A stretch of 64,000 bases of DNA from Pirellulales bacterium. Its GTDB lineage: Bacteria > Planctomycetota > Planctomycetia > Pirellulales > JAEUIK01. Both the position numbers and the translations under genes were made by a program. Shown piece after piece: positions 53,447 through 62,633 of the stretch. The stretch is from contig JAHBXR010000002.1 in NCBI GenBank assembly GCA_019636335.1, forward strand, positions 248,001 through 312,000, read 5' to 3'. The notes beneath the pieces are model-generated. The model saw only the letters and a program-made list of their open reading frames with translations. It ran no database searches and was not told where the DNA came from. Position 1 is the first letter of the stretch; every line of letters begins with the position of its first letter.

Positions 53447-54025
53447 ATGAAACGTTGGTTGGGTCGTTTCTATCTATGGCTTCGTGGCTGGAAGATGGAG
53501 GGGGAAAAACCGCCCTTCAAGAAATACGTCATTCTCGCCGCACCGCACACGAGCAACTGGGATGTCCCCCTGATGTTGTCGATGTCGTACATCTACGGCA
53601 TTCGCGTGTCGTGGATCGGCAAGCATTCGCTCTTCAAGGGACCGCTGGGACCCTTCATGCGTTGGATTGGCGGCGTGCCGGTCGATCGCCGTGCGCGACA
53701 CAATGCCGTGCAGCAGATGGTCGATGAGTTCGCGCGTCGCGACGAGCTCTGCATCCTTATCACCCCCGAGGGTACCCGCAGCCGTGCTGAATACTGGAAG
53801 AGCGGCTTCTACCACATCGCCCAAGAGGCCGGCGTGCCGCTCGTGTTGGGATTGCTCGACTTTCGCCGCAAGGTGGGAGGACTCTACGAAGCCTTTATTC
53901 CATCGGGCGACTTGAAGGCCGACATGGATCGCATCCGCGCGTTCTACAGCGGCGCCACTGCCAAGTTTCCCGAACATTTTGGCCCCATTCGTTTGAAAGA
54001 AGAAGCGACCGTCGCCGTCGAGTAG
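53447..54025 (+). CDS. 1-acylglycerol-3-phosphate O-acyltransferase-like (PlsC family)
   Basis: About 192 residues from an ATG at 53447. HTSNWD gives the HX4D catalytic motif, and PEGTRSRAEYWKSGFYHIA contains the EGTR motif; KHSLFKGPLGPFMRWIGGVPVDR is the substrate loop. Short compared with the 220-260 residues of standard PlsC, similar to the compact acyltransferases of unknown substrate. Membrane-associated glycerolipid acylation is the likely role. It is 41 bases upstream of the propeller gene. Confidence 0.85.
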   Translation: MKRWLGRFYLWLRGWKMEGEKPPFKKYVILAAPHTSNWDVPLMLSMSYIYGIRVSWIGKHSLFKGPLGPFMRWIGGVPVDRRARHNAVQQMVDEFARRDELCILITPEGTRSRAEYWKSGFYHIAQEAGVPLVLGLLDFRRKVGGLYEAFIPSGDLKADMDRIRAFYSGATAKFPEHFGPIRLKEEATVAVE

Positions 54026-54065
54026 CACACGCAATGATCGACGGCATAACTCAGGAGAGGTCCGC

Positions 54066-55604
54066 ATGATTCGTGTCGGCTTTGCCACCTGGTGCGCGTC
54101 GATCGTGGTCGTGATGTTGGGGAGTGGCGTTGCATGTGCCGTCGAGGCTCCGTCTCGTAGCGCCAAGGAAACGCCGCTGGGCAAGATCGACCGCGCGCTG
54201 TTCGAGGCCGAGAAACGCAGCTTTTGGATCAGTCCCGATGGCCGCCGCTACGCGTTTCTCACGGAGAAAGGTATCAACATCGACGGACGCCAGCACGATT
54301 ACGAGTTCGGCATCGGGGACAACAGTTTTTCGTTCAGTCCCGATAGCCAGCACACGGCCTATGCCGCGCGCGTGCCCCACCACGGAGCCGGCAGCGTGAT
54401 CGTCATCGACGAGCAGCCGAGCGAAACGATCTATTCGCACGTCTCGGGCCTCACGTTCAGCCCCGACAGCAAGCACTATGGCTGCATCGCGCGGCTGCGT
54501 GCTTCCTCGTTCGACGAAGTGCCGGTGATCGACGGACGCGAAGGGGAGCCCGCCGAGGATTTCAGTTGGGAAGTTGCCTTTACGGCCGACAGCCAGCGTA
54601 TGGTGTACGCCGTCGAGATCGACGATGCGTACGTGATGCGAGAGGATTCTATCGATGGTTCTCAGCCACGTATCCAACGCGATCACGGTCCGGCAAAGCT
54701 GACCGGCAATTTCTTCCGCGGTCCGCAGGGACAATTGGGCTACCTCGCCAAAAAAGAGGGCAAGCAGTTCGTCGTCTACAACGGCCAGGAAGAACCGGTG
54801 CGGCTGGAAGAAATCGTCATCGACGACATCTTCCTCAGCGACGATGGCGAGCATCTGACCTACCTTGGTGAACCGGCGAGCTTCCGCGCCGCGGTCGTCC
54901 ACAAGGGCAAACGGGGTAGGGTCTACAACGATATCCTCGCAGGCAGCCTCGCCATCAGTCCCGACGGCAAGCACTTCGGCTATGCCGTCAAGGATTTCCG
55001 CAAGTACTTCGTCGTGCTCGACGGGCAGGAGGGCAAGGTCTACGACGGAGTGACGGGGCCGGTCTACAGCCCCGACAGCAAACGGGTGGGTTATCTCGCC
55101 GTGGCCAACGGGCGGGTCTTCTCGGTCGTCGACGGTCGCGAAGGCAAGGCGTACGACGATCGAGGCATGCCCGTCTTCAGCCCCGATGGCAAGTCGGCCG
55201 CCTATTGGGCGGAAGACGGCGGCAAGCAGTTCGTCGTCGTTGGTGGGCAACCGCAGCAGGCCTACGACGAAGTCGGTCCGCCGTTCTACAACCAGGATGG
55301 ATCGCGACTCGTCTACGCCGCGCGCACCGGCGATACCTGGCAGATCGTCGACAACGGCCAGCCCGGCAAATCCTACACCGACATCCTCGGTGGCTTCGTT
55401 TTCAGCGACGACAACCAGCGAGTCGCCTACGTGGCCCTCGACGGCGAGAAGCAAAAGCTGATCGTCAATGGCGTGGAGGGCCAGCCCTACGACGAGATCA
55501 TCAACTTCCAAGGTGGCAAGATCCACCTCGATCCCAACGGCGCGCTCCACTACATCGCGCTCCAGGGAGATGAACTGGTGCTGGTCGAAGAGACAGCGGA
55601 ATAG
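54066..55604 (+). CDS. Secreted WD40-like/PD40 beta-propeller protein
   Basis: About 512 residues from an ATG at 54066 with AGGAGAGG just upstream. Signal peptide (WCASIVVVMLGSGVACA). The body is built of blades with a repeat such as VVDGREGKAYDDRGMPVFSPDGK and YDGVTGPVYSPDSKRVGYLA, in a DPP-IV-like N-terminal propeller style but with no peptidase domain. The DGxEGxxYDxxxxPxFSPD pattern is distinctive. Function unknown. Confidence 0.78.
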   Translation: MIRVGFATWCASIVVVMLGSGVACAVEAPSRSAKETPLGKIDRALFEAEKRSFWISPDGRRYAFLTEKGINIDGRQHDYEFGIGDNSFSFSPDSQHTAYAARVPHHGAGSVIVIDEQPSETIYSHVSGLTFSPDSKHYGCIARLRASSFDEVPVIDGREGEPAEDFSWEVAFTADSQRMVYAVEIDDAYVMREDSIDGSQPRIQRDHGPAKLTGNFFRGPQGQLGYLAKKEGKQFVVYNGQEEPVRLEEIVIDDIFLSDDGEHLTYLGEPASFRAAVVHKGKRGRVYNDILAGSLAISPDGKHFGYAVKDFRKYFVVLDGQEGKVYDGVTGPVYSPDSKRVGYLAVANGRVFSVVDGREGKAYDDRGMPVFSPDGKSAAYWAEDGGKQFVVVGGQPQQAYDEVGPPFYNQDGSRLVYAARTGDTWQIVDNGQPGKSYTDILGGFVFSDDNQRVAYVALDGEKQKLIVNGVEGQPYDEIINFQGGKIHLDPNGALHYIALQGDELVLVEETAE

Positions 55605-55626
55605 CGAGGATCTTACACGCCGGCGT

Positions 55627-56388
55627 TTAGCCCGCTGCTCCGAGTCGCAGTCGCACGACAAGATCATTGAGTTGCGCCTTGCCGCTGCTGTGTTCCGGCA
55701 GGCTCGATTGCCGCGATGCTTCCTCCAATTCTCCGACGAGGCGCGCATACTCTCGTTCGTGGAATTCGAGATCGGCCGCCTCCAGTTTTCCTTTTTCGGG
55801 GCCGGCCAGCTTCCGGGCGACAAGATCGTCGATGTGGGGCAAGCCAACCTGCTCATTGAGCTTGAGCAGATTGGCCTCGAGCTGGCCGCTGCGCATCAAG
55901 TAAATTCCGGTCAGCAGCACGCGATAGACGTACAGTAGGGGTTTGACCCGCGGTGGTTCTTCTTTGCGAAACAACTTCCATTGCGTGGCGGCGAAGCCCA
56001 GGTAGTGATGCGCATGGTGCCGAGTGATGCAAGCCGGCGCGATCGCCTTGAGCTCTTCGTGGAACGGTGTCGAGGCCACCACCAGTGGCGACAGCAGTTG
56101 TTCGAGGACATAGCCGTTCTTGCGCAGCATCAGTCCCACGAACTTTTTGACATCGTGCGTTACAAGATCGATCTCGAGCCCCTCGTGAATGCCCGATCGC
56201 TCGACCGTGTCATGCTTGTCGGCGTCGAGCCCGACTACTTGCTCCAGCGGCAGGACATGAATGCCGCGCAAATCAACGTCGGAATCAGGCGACGGAAAAC
56301 CGTAAAGGTGCGCGCCGCTAATCGTCGCGAACACGAGCGGATAAGGATGCGCGTCAACCTGGCGTTGCAGTTTGGCGTAGTCGATCAC
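55627..56388 (-). CDS. RlaP-type nucleotidyltransferase (gene 2 of a pair)
   Basis: About 253 residues from a GTG at 56388 that overlaps the upstream stop as GTGA with GAGG seven bases before it; the longer frame from 56538 overlaps the neighbour widely. The nucleotidyltransferase core is SGAHLYGFPSPDSDVDLRG (GS-like loop and DxD), followed by a helical C-terminal domain. This matches the DNA polymerase beta superfamily group called RlaP, associated in other bacteria with RNA ligase. No ligase gene is visible here. Confidence 0.78.
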   Translation of the reverse strand: MIDYAKLQRQVDAHPYPLVFATISGAHLYGFPSPDSDVDLRGIHVLPLEQVVGLDADKHDTVERSGIHEGLEIDLVTHDVKKFVGLMLRKNGYVLEQLLSPLVVASTPFHEELKAIAPACITRHHAHHYLGFAATQWKLFRKEEPPRVKPLLYVYRVLLTGIYLMRSGQLEANLLKLNEQVGLPHIDDLVARKLAGPEKGKLEAADLEFHEREYARLVGELEEASRQSSLPEHSSGKAQLNDLVVRLRLGAAG

Positions 56389-57335
56389 GGCAATGCCTCG
56401 CTGGCGGCAAGCCGCCGCGATTTTACTAGAAAGTCGTTCGCACATTCGTAGTCGGGACGCTCGGGCAGGCTCGTCTGCGCGTACGCCTGATCGAAGCGCG
56501 CGTGCAGATCGAGACGCCACGCCTCGACTTCGTCCCAAGGCAACAGGCCTTGCCTGACCGCCAGCAGTCGTTCGCGATGCTCGCCGACGTGAACGGGCAC
56601 GTACCCCTCACGCAGCACTTCGATGCCTGCCAGCAGAAGCCGTAGCAGGTGCATGACGTGCTTCCATTTCACCTGGCCATGATTCTTCAGGTCGGCCTGC
56701 ATGCGCTTGAACTGCGACATCACGTAGCCGTTGTAGGTCTGATACACGACACGCGAGAGAAACATCTCGCGCAGCTCGAGCAGTTCCTGCGCCACAGGCG
56801 TCGCATACTCGACCAGCGGCGTATACAGGCATTCGAGCACGTTGGGATTACCCTTAAGCGCCATCACCAGAAACTTCTGCAGCTCCCAGTACGCCTCTTG
56901 CGTCGCGTCGTTTTCAAGTTGCTCGGGCACGCCGTAGAGCGACCAATGCAGTTCGGCCGGGGGCAAATAGATGCCGCGCCGGTCGGTATCCGATTCCTCA
57001 CCGGCGAGTCCAAAGGCCCGCGAGCCGATCACGCAACGATAGATAACCCGATCGAACAAGCCGTGTCGCGAGAGTACCTCGTCCGAGTCATGCACGGCCC
57101 CCTGCTGGTACTCGGCCAGCAGGCTGAGTTGATGGTGGTGCAAGGGAGCCTCGAAACCATCAACGAAGCGAATCCGATATGCGTGCGAACGATCCGCCGG
57201 CGCGGCCACAACCACGCCAACGGCGCCGGCCGGATGAACCTTGCGCCCGTGCGAACCCTGGACCTCCTTCAGCGCGACGACCTGCGTCCCGACCGAGTAG
57301 ATCAAGTTGGCGCTGTTATGCACGCGAGGCTTCAT
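56385..57335 (-). CDS. RlaP-type nucleotidyltransferase (gene 1 of a pair)
   Basis: About 316 residues from an ATG at 57335. The N-terminal about 100 residues are an added region (VHNSANLIYSVGTQVVALKEV). The core GSRAFGLAGEESDTDRRG gives GS and DxD, followed by PPAELHWSLYG and a helical end. Same family as the downstream gene but longer. The two stops/starts overlap, so they are translated together and may form a heterodimer. Function by family: nucleotide transfer, possibly in RNA repair. Confidence 0.78.
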   Translation of the reverse strand: MKPRVHNSANLIYSVGTQVVALKEVQGSHGRKVHPAGAVGVVVAAPADRSHAYRIRFVDGFEAPLHHHQLSLLAEYQQGAVHDSDEVLSRHGLFDRVIYRCVIGSRAFGLAGEESDTDRRGIYLPPAELHWSLYGVPEQLENDATQEAYWELQKFLVMALKGNPNVLECLYTPLVEYATPVAQELLELREMFLSRVVYQTYNGYVMSQFKRMQADLKNHGQVKWKHVMHLLRLLLAGIEVLREGYVPVHVGEHRERLLAVRQGLLPWDEVEAWRLDLHARFDQAYAQTSLPERPDYECANDFLVKSRRLAASEALP

Positions 57336-57566
57336 GACGAGAATCGAGCAGTTGGCATGTGTTTGCGGCAGACTGGGGCCGATCGAACTATTTTCCCCCT
57401 GCGCTGCCAATGAACCCAGGGCGACCAACGGGAACACGGCCGGCGTGCCAGTGATCAATACTTCAGGGCTCACTTGCCACGCAGCCATCAATACGATACC
57501 AACCATGCGGCGAAGGTTCGCGGCAGGCCGCATGTTGTCTCTGGAAATGCCGGTCGAGCGTAGCCA

Positions 57567-58502
57567 TTATTTACTGGTGTTGCTGCGGCGCGTGGCTTCA
57601 ATCGCTCGCAGGACAGCACTATTGTCCTGTTCGCCCAGGCCGAGGTGTTCGGCCAATTCCAGCAACTGGCGATGCGTTTCGCTCAACGGCAGGCGTTGGC
57701 CCTGCCGCTCGGCGGCGGCGAGCATGAGCCGTACGTCTTTGAGATGTTGCGAGAGGCGTGCCTGCGGCTCGAAGTCCCCCCGGATCATCTTCTCTCCCTT
57801 GGTGTCCATCGCCCGCGAGTAGGCCATGCTCGCCCGCAATACCTCGAGCGCCTGCGCCGGGTCGAGATCGAGCGTCCGAGCCAGCACGAGCCCTTCGGCC
57901 AGGGCCGCACGATTCAGCCCGAGCACGAGATTCGTCACCAGCTTCATCCGCGCGCCGCTGCCGCAGGGGCCGGTGTGAATCGCCTGCCGCGAAAGAACGG
58001 CCAGCAGCGGTCGACAGCGTTCGAACGTCTCGCGTGGGCCCCCCACCATGAAGAGCGCCTCGCCGTCGCGCACCTGCACGCTGCTGCCGGAGATCGTCGC
58101 GTCGAGATAGGTGACGCCGCGCGAGGCAAGCTCTGCACCCAAGGTAGCCGTGGCGTCGGCATCCCCCGTGGTGGCGTCGAGAATCACCGTGCCGGGTAAC
58201 AATGACCTGCCGAGCGAGTCGATTACGTCGCGTGTGATCCCATCGTGCGGAAGTGCGAACAACAGGATAGAGCATTGCGCGGCCACCTCGGCGGCGGCAT
58301 CGCAGGGTGTGCCGCCGATCGCGCGCAGCTCCTCGCGCCGATCGGTTACGACGTCGTAGCCCAGCACGCTCCAATGGCCGGCGATCGCTCGCGCTGCGAG
58401 CGCGCTGCCCAGCAACCCCAATCCGACGATTCCCAGCGGACCGCGCTGCGCATCCTTTCCAGCATCAATCGGATCGATTCCAGTGGTCATCGATTCGTTC
58501 AC
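57567..58502 (-). CDS. NAD(P)-dependent oxidoreductase (3-hydroxyisobutyrate dehydrogenase family)
   Basis: About 311 residues from a GTG at 58502 overlapping the previous stop (GTGA); the ATG at 58490 is an alternative. The Rossmann motif is IVGLGLLGSALAARAI (about 24-39). A Gly-rich ISGSSVQVRDGEALFMVGG segment and the catalytic Lys in GARMKLVTNLVLGLNRAALAE are typical. Reduces or oxidises beta-hydroxyacids with NAD(P). Coupled to the AIM24 gene, a pairing with no obvious common path. Confidence 0.85.
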   Translation of the reverse strand: MNESMTTGIDPIDAGKDAQRGPLGIVGLGLLGSALAARAIAGHWSVLGYDVVTDRREELRAIGGTPCDAAAEVAAQCSILLFALPHDGITRDVIDSLGRSLLPGTVILDATTGDADATATLGAELASRGVTYLDATISGSSVQVRDGEALFMVGGPRETFERCRPLLAVLSRQAIHTGPCGSGARMKLVTNLVLGLNRAALAEGLVLARTLDLDPAQALEVLRASMAYSRAMDTKGEKMIRGDFEPQARLSQHLKDVRLMLAAAERQGQRLPLSETHRQLLELAEHLGLGEQDNSAVLRAIEATRRSNTSK

Positions 58503-59194
58503 GCGGGCGCTTGCTGAAACGTGAGTTCTTCGGCCGGTTGCACCACCACGAAGCCATCTCCGTCGAAGTGCATCTGGATCGATTCACCGCTCCCCCGGCC
58601 GACGAAGGTCTTGAAGCTGATGTCGGTCTTGAACTCGGGCGAAAGATTGCCCGACCAGGCGACCGTGGCGTTCGGATCGGTCGAGACGGGCTGTCCCGGC
58701 TGTACGCGCAGCGTCAGCGGATCGTGATGCGTGGTGATGGCCACCATGCCCGAGCCTTCGAGCCGCACGTTGAACAATCCGCCCGCTACCATGGCGGTCA
58801 TCTTGCGCATCATCTTGATATCCCAGCCGATCACGGGTTCGAAGGCGAGCAGATCGTTGCCGTTGACGACGATAGCGTCGCTGGTGAGCTCGATGATGGA
58901 GATCTTCTTGCCGCCGTCGGCCAGGTAGATCTTGCCTCGACCTTCGGCCTTGGTGAGCCGAGCCCCCTCGCCGCTTACCATGCGCTTGAGCAGCCGGCCG
59001 ACGCCGTGTTCGAGTACCCCCTCGCGTTTGAATTTCACCTGCCCGCGATAGGCGATCATCGAGCCCATCTTCGTCCAGACGGTGCCGTTCAAGTTAATCT
59101 CGAGCACGCGGTCGTTCTCGAGCTCGAACAGCCCTTGTCCCCGATCGCGCTGCGCGGTTTTTTCGACGAACTCTTCGATCGAATAGCGGCTCAC
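58499..59194 (-). CDS. AIM24 family protein
   Basis: About 231 residues from a GTG at 59194, chosen because GGGAGGG lies just upstream; the longer frame is unsupported. Beta-rich pattern with VWTKMGSMIAYRGQVKFKREG, LTKAEGRGKIYLADGGKKI and AFEPVIGWDIKMM, which resembles the DUF124/AIM24 family. Molecular role unknown; it may be a scaffold or membrane-linked protein. Overlaps the downstream dehydrogenase by GTGA. Confidence 0.78.
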   Translation of the reverse strand: MSRYSIEEFVEKTAQRDRGQGLFELENDRVLEINLNGTVWTKMGSMIAYRGQVKFKREGVLEHGVGRLLKRMVSGEGARLTKAEGRGKIYLADGGKKISIIELTSDAIVVNGNDLLAFEPVIGWDIKMMRKMTAMVAGGLFNVRLEGSGMVAITTHHDPLTLRVQPGQPVSTDPNATVAWSGNLSPEFKTDISFKTFVGRGSGESIQMHFDGDGFVVVQPAEELTFQQAPA

Positions 59195-59285
59195 CGACGT
59201 CCCTCCCCCTTCAAGACGGTGTGGCACTGCTGACTTGCCCAGCAATGTGCTTCTGAACCGGCTGGGCTTGTCAGCAGTCAAAGCA

Positions 59286-60674
59286 TCAACTGCCCAAGCC
59301 TGGAATCGGATCGTAGCTGGCCGCCTGCACGACCTCATTGGGCATGCCGCGCACCAGCCGCAACTCGGCCGGATCGACGAGACGTTGCAGGACGGTGCCG
59401 ATCAGGTGGCGATTCGTCACCGGGTTCGTCTGTGGCGCCGAGCCATCGCGGGCCGATTGACCAACGATCTGTCCCATCGGCAATCCGCCGCCGTGCAGCA
59501 AGAGCGGAGCAAGATTCCCCCAGTGGTCGCGGCCGCCGTTGGCATTCAAACGGGGCGTGCGCCCCATTTCGCCGCAACACACGAGCAGAATGCGGTCGGT
59601 CAGCCCGCGTTCGGCCAGATCCTCGACCAAGGTCGACACGGCATGGTCGAGCGGCGGCGCCATGTAGCACATGCCTTCTTCCATCGTCGCGTTGTTCACG
59701 TCGGCATGCATGTCCCAAACAAAGCTCGTCGTCACCGTAATGAAGCGGCAGCCCGACTCGCACAACCGCCGCGCGAGCAGCAGCAGCTTGCCGAGCGACT
59801 TCGCGTTGTCGCAGTAATGCTCGTAGTTGTTCCACTTGCGGTCGATCTGATCGGGCCGCACCAGCGGGGCGGTGTCGTAACGCTCGATCGTGCGGGCATC
59901 CTCGCGCGAAAGATCGAACGCCTTGCCCACGCCACCGATCACCGTCTCGAAGGCCTGCTCGCGCAGCGTGTCTATGGATCCCAGTTGCGATGCGCGATCG
60001 CGTGCATAGCGCAAGCGGTCGAGGCCGGTGAGAATCGTCCGCCGGTCGCTCAGACGCGCTATCGGCAGATTCATCTGCATGTCTTGCTGTAAGTCGCTTC
60101 CCGCGCCCGGCACGAACGGAGCGGCCGTACTGCCGAGCGCACCGGTCGATTCCAGCCGACCGAACTGCGTGATCGGCGCACCGGTCGAATCGTCGACGGC
60201 ACGCGGAAACAACATGGCAGAGCGTGGCATGCCGGTGCGGGGATCGGTATTGCCGGCGGCACGGGCATAGATCGCCCCGATACTGGCCCCGGCCGTGTCG
60301 CGGCACACCACCGGCTTGATGTCGTGGTTGGCATCACCGGTCGTAAACGAGCGCACGATCGTCAATCGATCGGCTAGCGTGGCCAGGCGCGGAAAGTCGG
60401 TGCCGAAGGTGACGCCCGGAATCGCCGTGGCGATCTCGCCATTCACGGCGCGAATATCGGCGGGCGCCGACATCTTGGGATCGAACGTCTCGAACTGACT
60501 CGGTCCGCCGTGCAGAAAGAGAAAGATCACGGCCCGATCGTGCAGCAGCGCCGGCGAAGCGGCGGCCCGAGCCGTCAGCAGCGAGGGCAACGACAGTCCC
60601 CCCAGTGCCAAACTTCCCACGCGGAGAAAGTGGCGCCGCGTACCTCGAGATGTCTGGTCGAACAGGGTCAGCAT
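59286..60674 (-). CDS. DUF1501 domain-containing protein, Tat-exported (third copy)
   Basis: About 462 residues from an ATG at 60674. Tat-like signal TRRHFLRVGSLALGGLSL. DUF1501 landmarks: AVIFLFLHGGPSQFETFDPK, LLARRLCESGCRFITVTTSF and CCGEMGRTPRLNANGGRDHWGN. Unlike the other two copies it has no adjacent DUF1549/DUF1553 gene, so it may act alone or with a gene elsewhere. Confidence 0.88.
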   Translation of the reverse strand: MLTLFDQTSRGTRRHFLRVGSLALGGLSLPSLLTARAAASPALLHDRAVIFLFLHGGPSQFETFDPKMSAPADIRAVNGEIATAIPGVTFGTDFPRLATLADRLTIVRSFTTGDANHDIKPVVCRDTAGASIGAIYARAAGNTDPRTGMPRSAMLFPRAVDDSTGAPITQFGRLESTGALGSTAAPFVPGAGSDLQQDMQMNLPIARLSDRRTILTGLDRLRYARDRASQLGSIDTLREQAFETVIGGVGKAFDLSREDARTIERYDTAPLVRPDQIDRKWNNYEHYCDNAKSLGKLLLLARRLCESGCRFITVTTSFVWDMHADVNNATMEEGMCYMAPPLDHAVSTLVEDLAERGLTDRILLVCCGEMGRTPRLNANGGRDHWGNLAPLLLHGGGLPMGQIVGQSARDGSAPQTNPVTNRHLIGTVLQRLVDPAELRLVRGMPNEVVQAASYDPIPGLGS

Positions 60675-60760
60675 CGCGCGGTAATCCTGGCGTTTGTTGC
60701 GAGGCACAGTATAGAGCTATTCGCCTTTGTGAGTCGACGTTCTTCCTCCAACTTTCGCCG

Positions 60761-61075
60761 TTAATCGCTTTGAGTGGTTGCTCGATGCCAGTCAGCTCCA
60801 CAAGCGAAGCACTGTTGGGCACGTTGCGTTCGTAGCAATTTGCCACAGTGCGGACACGGAGGCAGCTCGTAAACTATTCCCAAAAGTACTTCTATGGCTT
60901 GCTTCGAGCGCTTTAGGGAAATCGCGTGAGACTGTCCATAAAGTGTGATAGCTGATACCGACTTGCCCTGTTGGATAAGCGACAGAATCTGCCGCCGGAC
61001 TTCTTCTGGTGTGTGCCTCCACCAGGGAACTTCCCGATTCAATCGCCCAGGGTCGATCGTATAACTCGCACTCAT
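60761..61075 (-). CDS. Small zinc-ribbon protein
   Basis: About 104 residues from an ATG at 61075; a GTG at 61105, only two bases after the previous stop and with a GGAAG upstream, is also plausible. The C-terminal part has CPHCGKL and, 16 residues on, CFACGADW, which is a four-cysteine zinc ribbon. The N-terminal part (TPEEVRRQILSLIQQGKSVSAITLY) looks like a helical, possibly DNA-binding segment. Its family is not recognised. It follows a PQQ-like propeller gene by few bases. Confidence 0.55.
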   Translation of the reverse strand: MSASYTIDPGRLNREVPWWRHTPEEVRRQILSLIQQGKSVSAITLYGQSHAISLKRSKQAIEVLLGIVYELPPCPHCGKLLRTQRAQQCFACGADWHRATTQSD

Positions 61076-61107
61076 TGATCTGCTACCCGAAACCGAACAA
61101 ATCACAC

Positions 61108-62424
61108 TCAGTTCTTCCCCACACGATCCTCCAACCGGTACAGATGCGTCGGCGTGCGGACGAACAACGCCCTTCCCGATACGGCGGGCGAAGCATAAAG
61201 TCCTGTTTCCAGTTCATTCGTCGCTAGCACCTCGAACTCGTCTCCCGTCTTGATGACGTTCGTCTGCCCCTCTTGATCGAAGAAGTAGATCCGCCCATCC
61301 GCGTGAATCAACGAGGCCGAGAAGTTGCCCCCGAGCCGTTCGCGCCAGAGTTCTTCTCCCGTCTCGGTGCTCACGCACGAGGCGACCCCCATGTCGTCGA
61401 CCATGTAGAGCCGGTGGTCAACGATGACAATCGACGAACGCTTCGGCACGGCTCGCTTCTGCTTCCAGACGACGTGCGACGAGTCGAGCACACCCGCTCC
61501 GTCGGGCTTGATCGCCCACAACTCACCCCCAGAGCCGGTCGAAAAGTAGATCAAACCATTGTGCAGCACCGGCCGGCAGGCCCCCGAGTGGCTCCCCACA
61601 AAGTCGACGCGCCATTGTTCCTGGCCGTCGCGCGGGCTGTAGCCGTAGAGGGCCATCGAGCCGAGGCTCACCAGCAGCGGTTCGCCCTGCACGTCGATCA
61701 CGATCGGCGTCGAGTACGCCTTGCGCATGTCTCCTTCGAGCTTGATCTGCCCGGTGGCGGCGTCGACGTCGTCGTAGTTCACTGTACGATCGGTGCGCCA
61801 CAGCGTCTCGCCCGTCTGCTTGTCGAGCGCCACGACGTACTGCAGATCGCTACCGTCGAAGTGCAGGATCAGGCGATCCTCGAACAGCATGGGCGACGAG
61901 CCCGGCCCACGAAAATGATTGCAGACGAAATCGGTCCGCTGCCACAGCACGTCGCCGGTCGCCGCGTCGAGGCAGGCGTTGTAGGGCGAACCGAAGCTGA
62001 CGTAGAGCCGGCCATCTTCGATCACGGGGGACGGCGAGGCGTACGAATTGAAGGGATGGCAATACTGCGGCAGCACCACCGTGTGCAGCAGCTTATCGTA
62101 GATCACCTCGCCGGTGTTCTTGTCGAGCGCGACGACCGAGAGACGCGTCCCCTCGGGATTCGCGTTCGTCAGATAGACGCGGTCTTCCCAAACGACGGGC
62201 GACGACCAGGCCTTGCCTTCGACCGGGGTCTTCCAGACGACGTTTTCCGTCTCGCTCCACTTGATGGGCAGCTTCGCTTCGTCGGCGCGTCCTTGATCGG
62301 TCGGCCCACGAAAATTCGTCCAGTTGTCGACGCCGAGCGCCGTGGCGGCCGAGTTGCCAAGCAACAACATCAGGGCAGCGACGGTGCAGCGGAAAGCGGG
62401 CCGGGGAATGAAGTGGTTCATCAT
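61108..62424 (-). CDS. PQQ-like beta-propeller repeat protein (second copy)
   Basis: About 438 residues from an ATG at 62424 (MMNHFIPRPAF; next Met one codon on). Signal peptide (RCTVAALMLLLGNSAATA), then NWTNFRGPTDQGRADEAKLP and PQQ-like blades with repeated WEDRVYLTNAN, TGEVIYDKLL, TGDVLWQRTD and TGETLWRTDR patterns. Closely related to the copy at 34063. Exported scaffold-like propeller; function unknown. Confidence 0.85.
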   Translation of the reverse strand: MMNHFIPRPAFRCTVAALMLLLGNSAATALGVDNWTNFRGPTDQGRADEAKLPIKWSETENVVWKTPVEGKAWSSPVVWEDRVYLTNANPEGTRLSVVALDKNTGEVIYDKLLHTVVLPQYCHPFNSYASPSPVIEDGRLYVSFGSPYNACLDAATGDVLWQRTDFVCNHFRGPGSSPMLFEDRLILHFDGSDLQYVVALDKQTGETLWRTDRTVNYDDVDAATGQIKLEGDMRKAYSTPIVIDVQGEPLLVSLGSMALYGYSPRDGQEQWRVDFVGSHSGACRPVLHNGLIYFSTGSGGELWAIKPDGAGVLDSSHVVWKQKRAVPKRSSIVIVDHRLYMVDDMGVASCVSTETGEELWRERLGGNFSASLIHADGRIYFFDQEGQTNVIKTGDEFEVLATNELETGLYASPAVSGRALFVRTPTHLYRLEDRVGKN

Positions 62425-62473
62425 AGCCGAAGATTCACCGAGGATCGGGATGCATGCGTCGAGCAATGGCCCG

Positions 62474-62479
62474 ATTATA
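62474..62479 (-). promoter_or_regulatory. Candidate -10 element of the second PQQ-like gene
   Basis: A perfect TATAAT on the minus strand (62479-62474), 50 bases upstream of the ATG at 62424. No clear -35 at 16-18 bases. Confidence 0.35.
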
Positions 62480-62633
62480 CGCAGCAAGATCCGCGATCAT
62501 CCACCGCCTCGCCAACCTGGCAAACTTGCAAAGTCGATTCCACGAGTCTCGTCCTCGACTGCCGGTTATACTGGCCGGCTATCTGATAGCACGAGGCACC
62601 GGGTCGAACCCCAGTGGTTGTGGGTCCAGCACA

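Noticed and set aside
54051..55856. A 601-residue open frame on the minus strand opposite the propeller gene
   Set aside because: It lies antisense to a well-supported secreted propeller with ribosome binding site and signal peptide, has no known motifs, and reflects the GC-rich third-codon bias.
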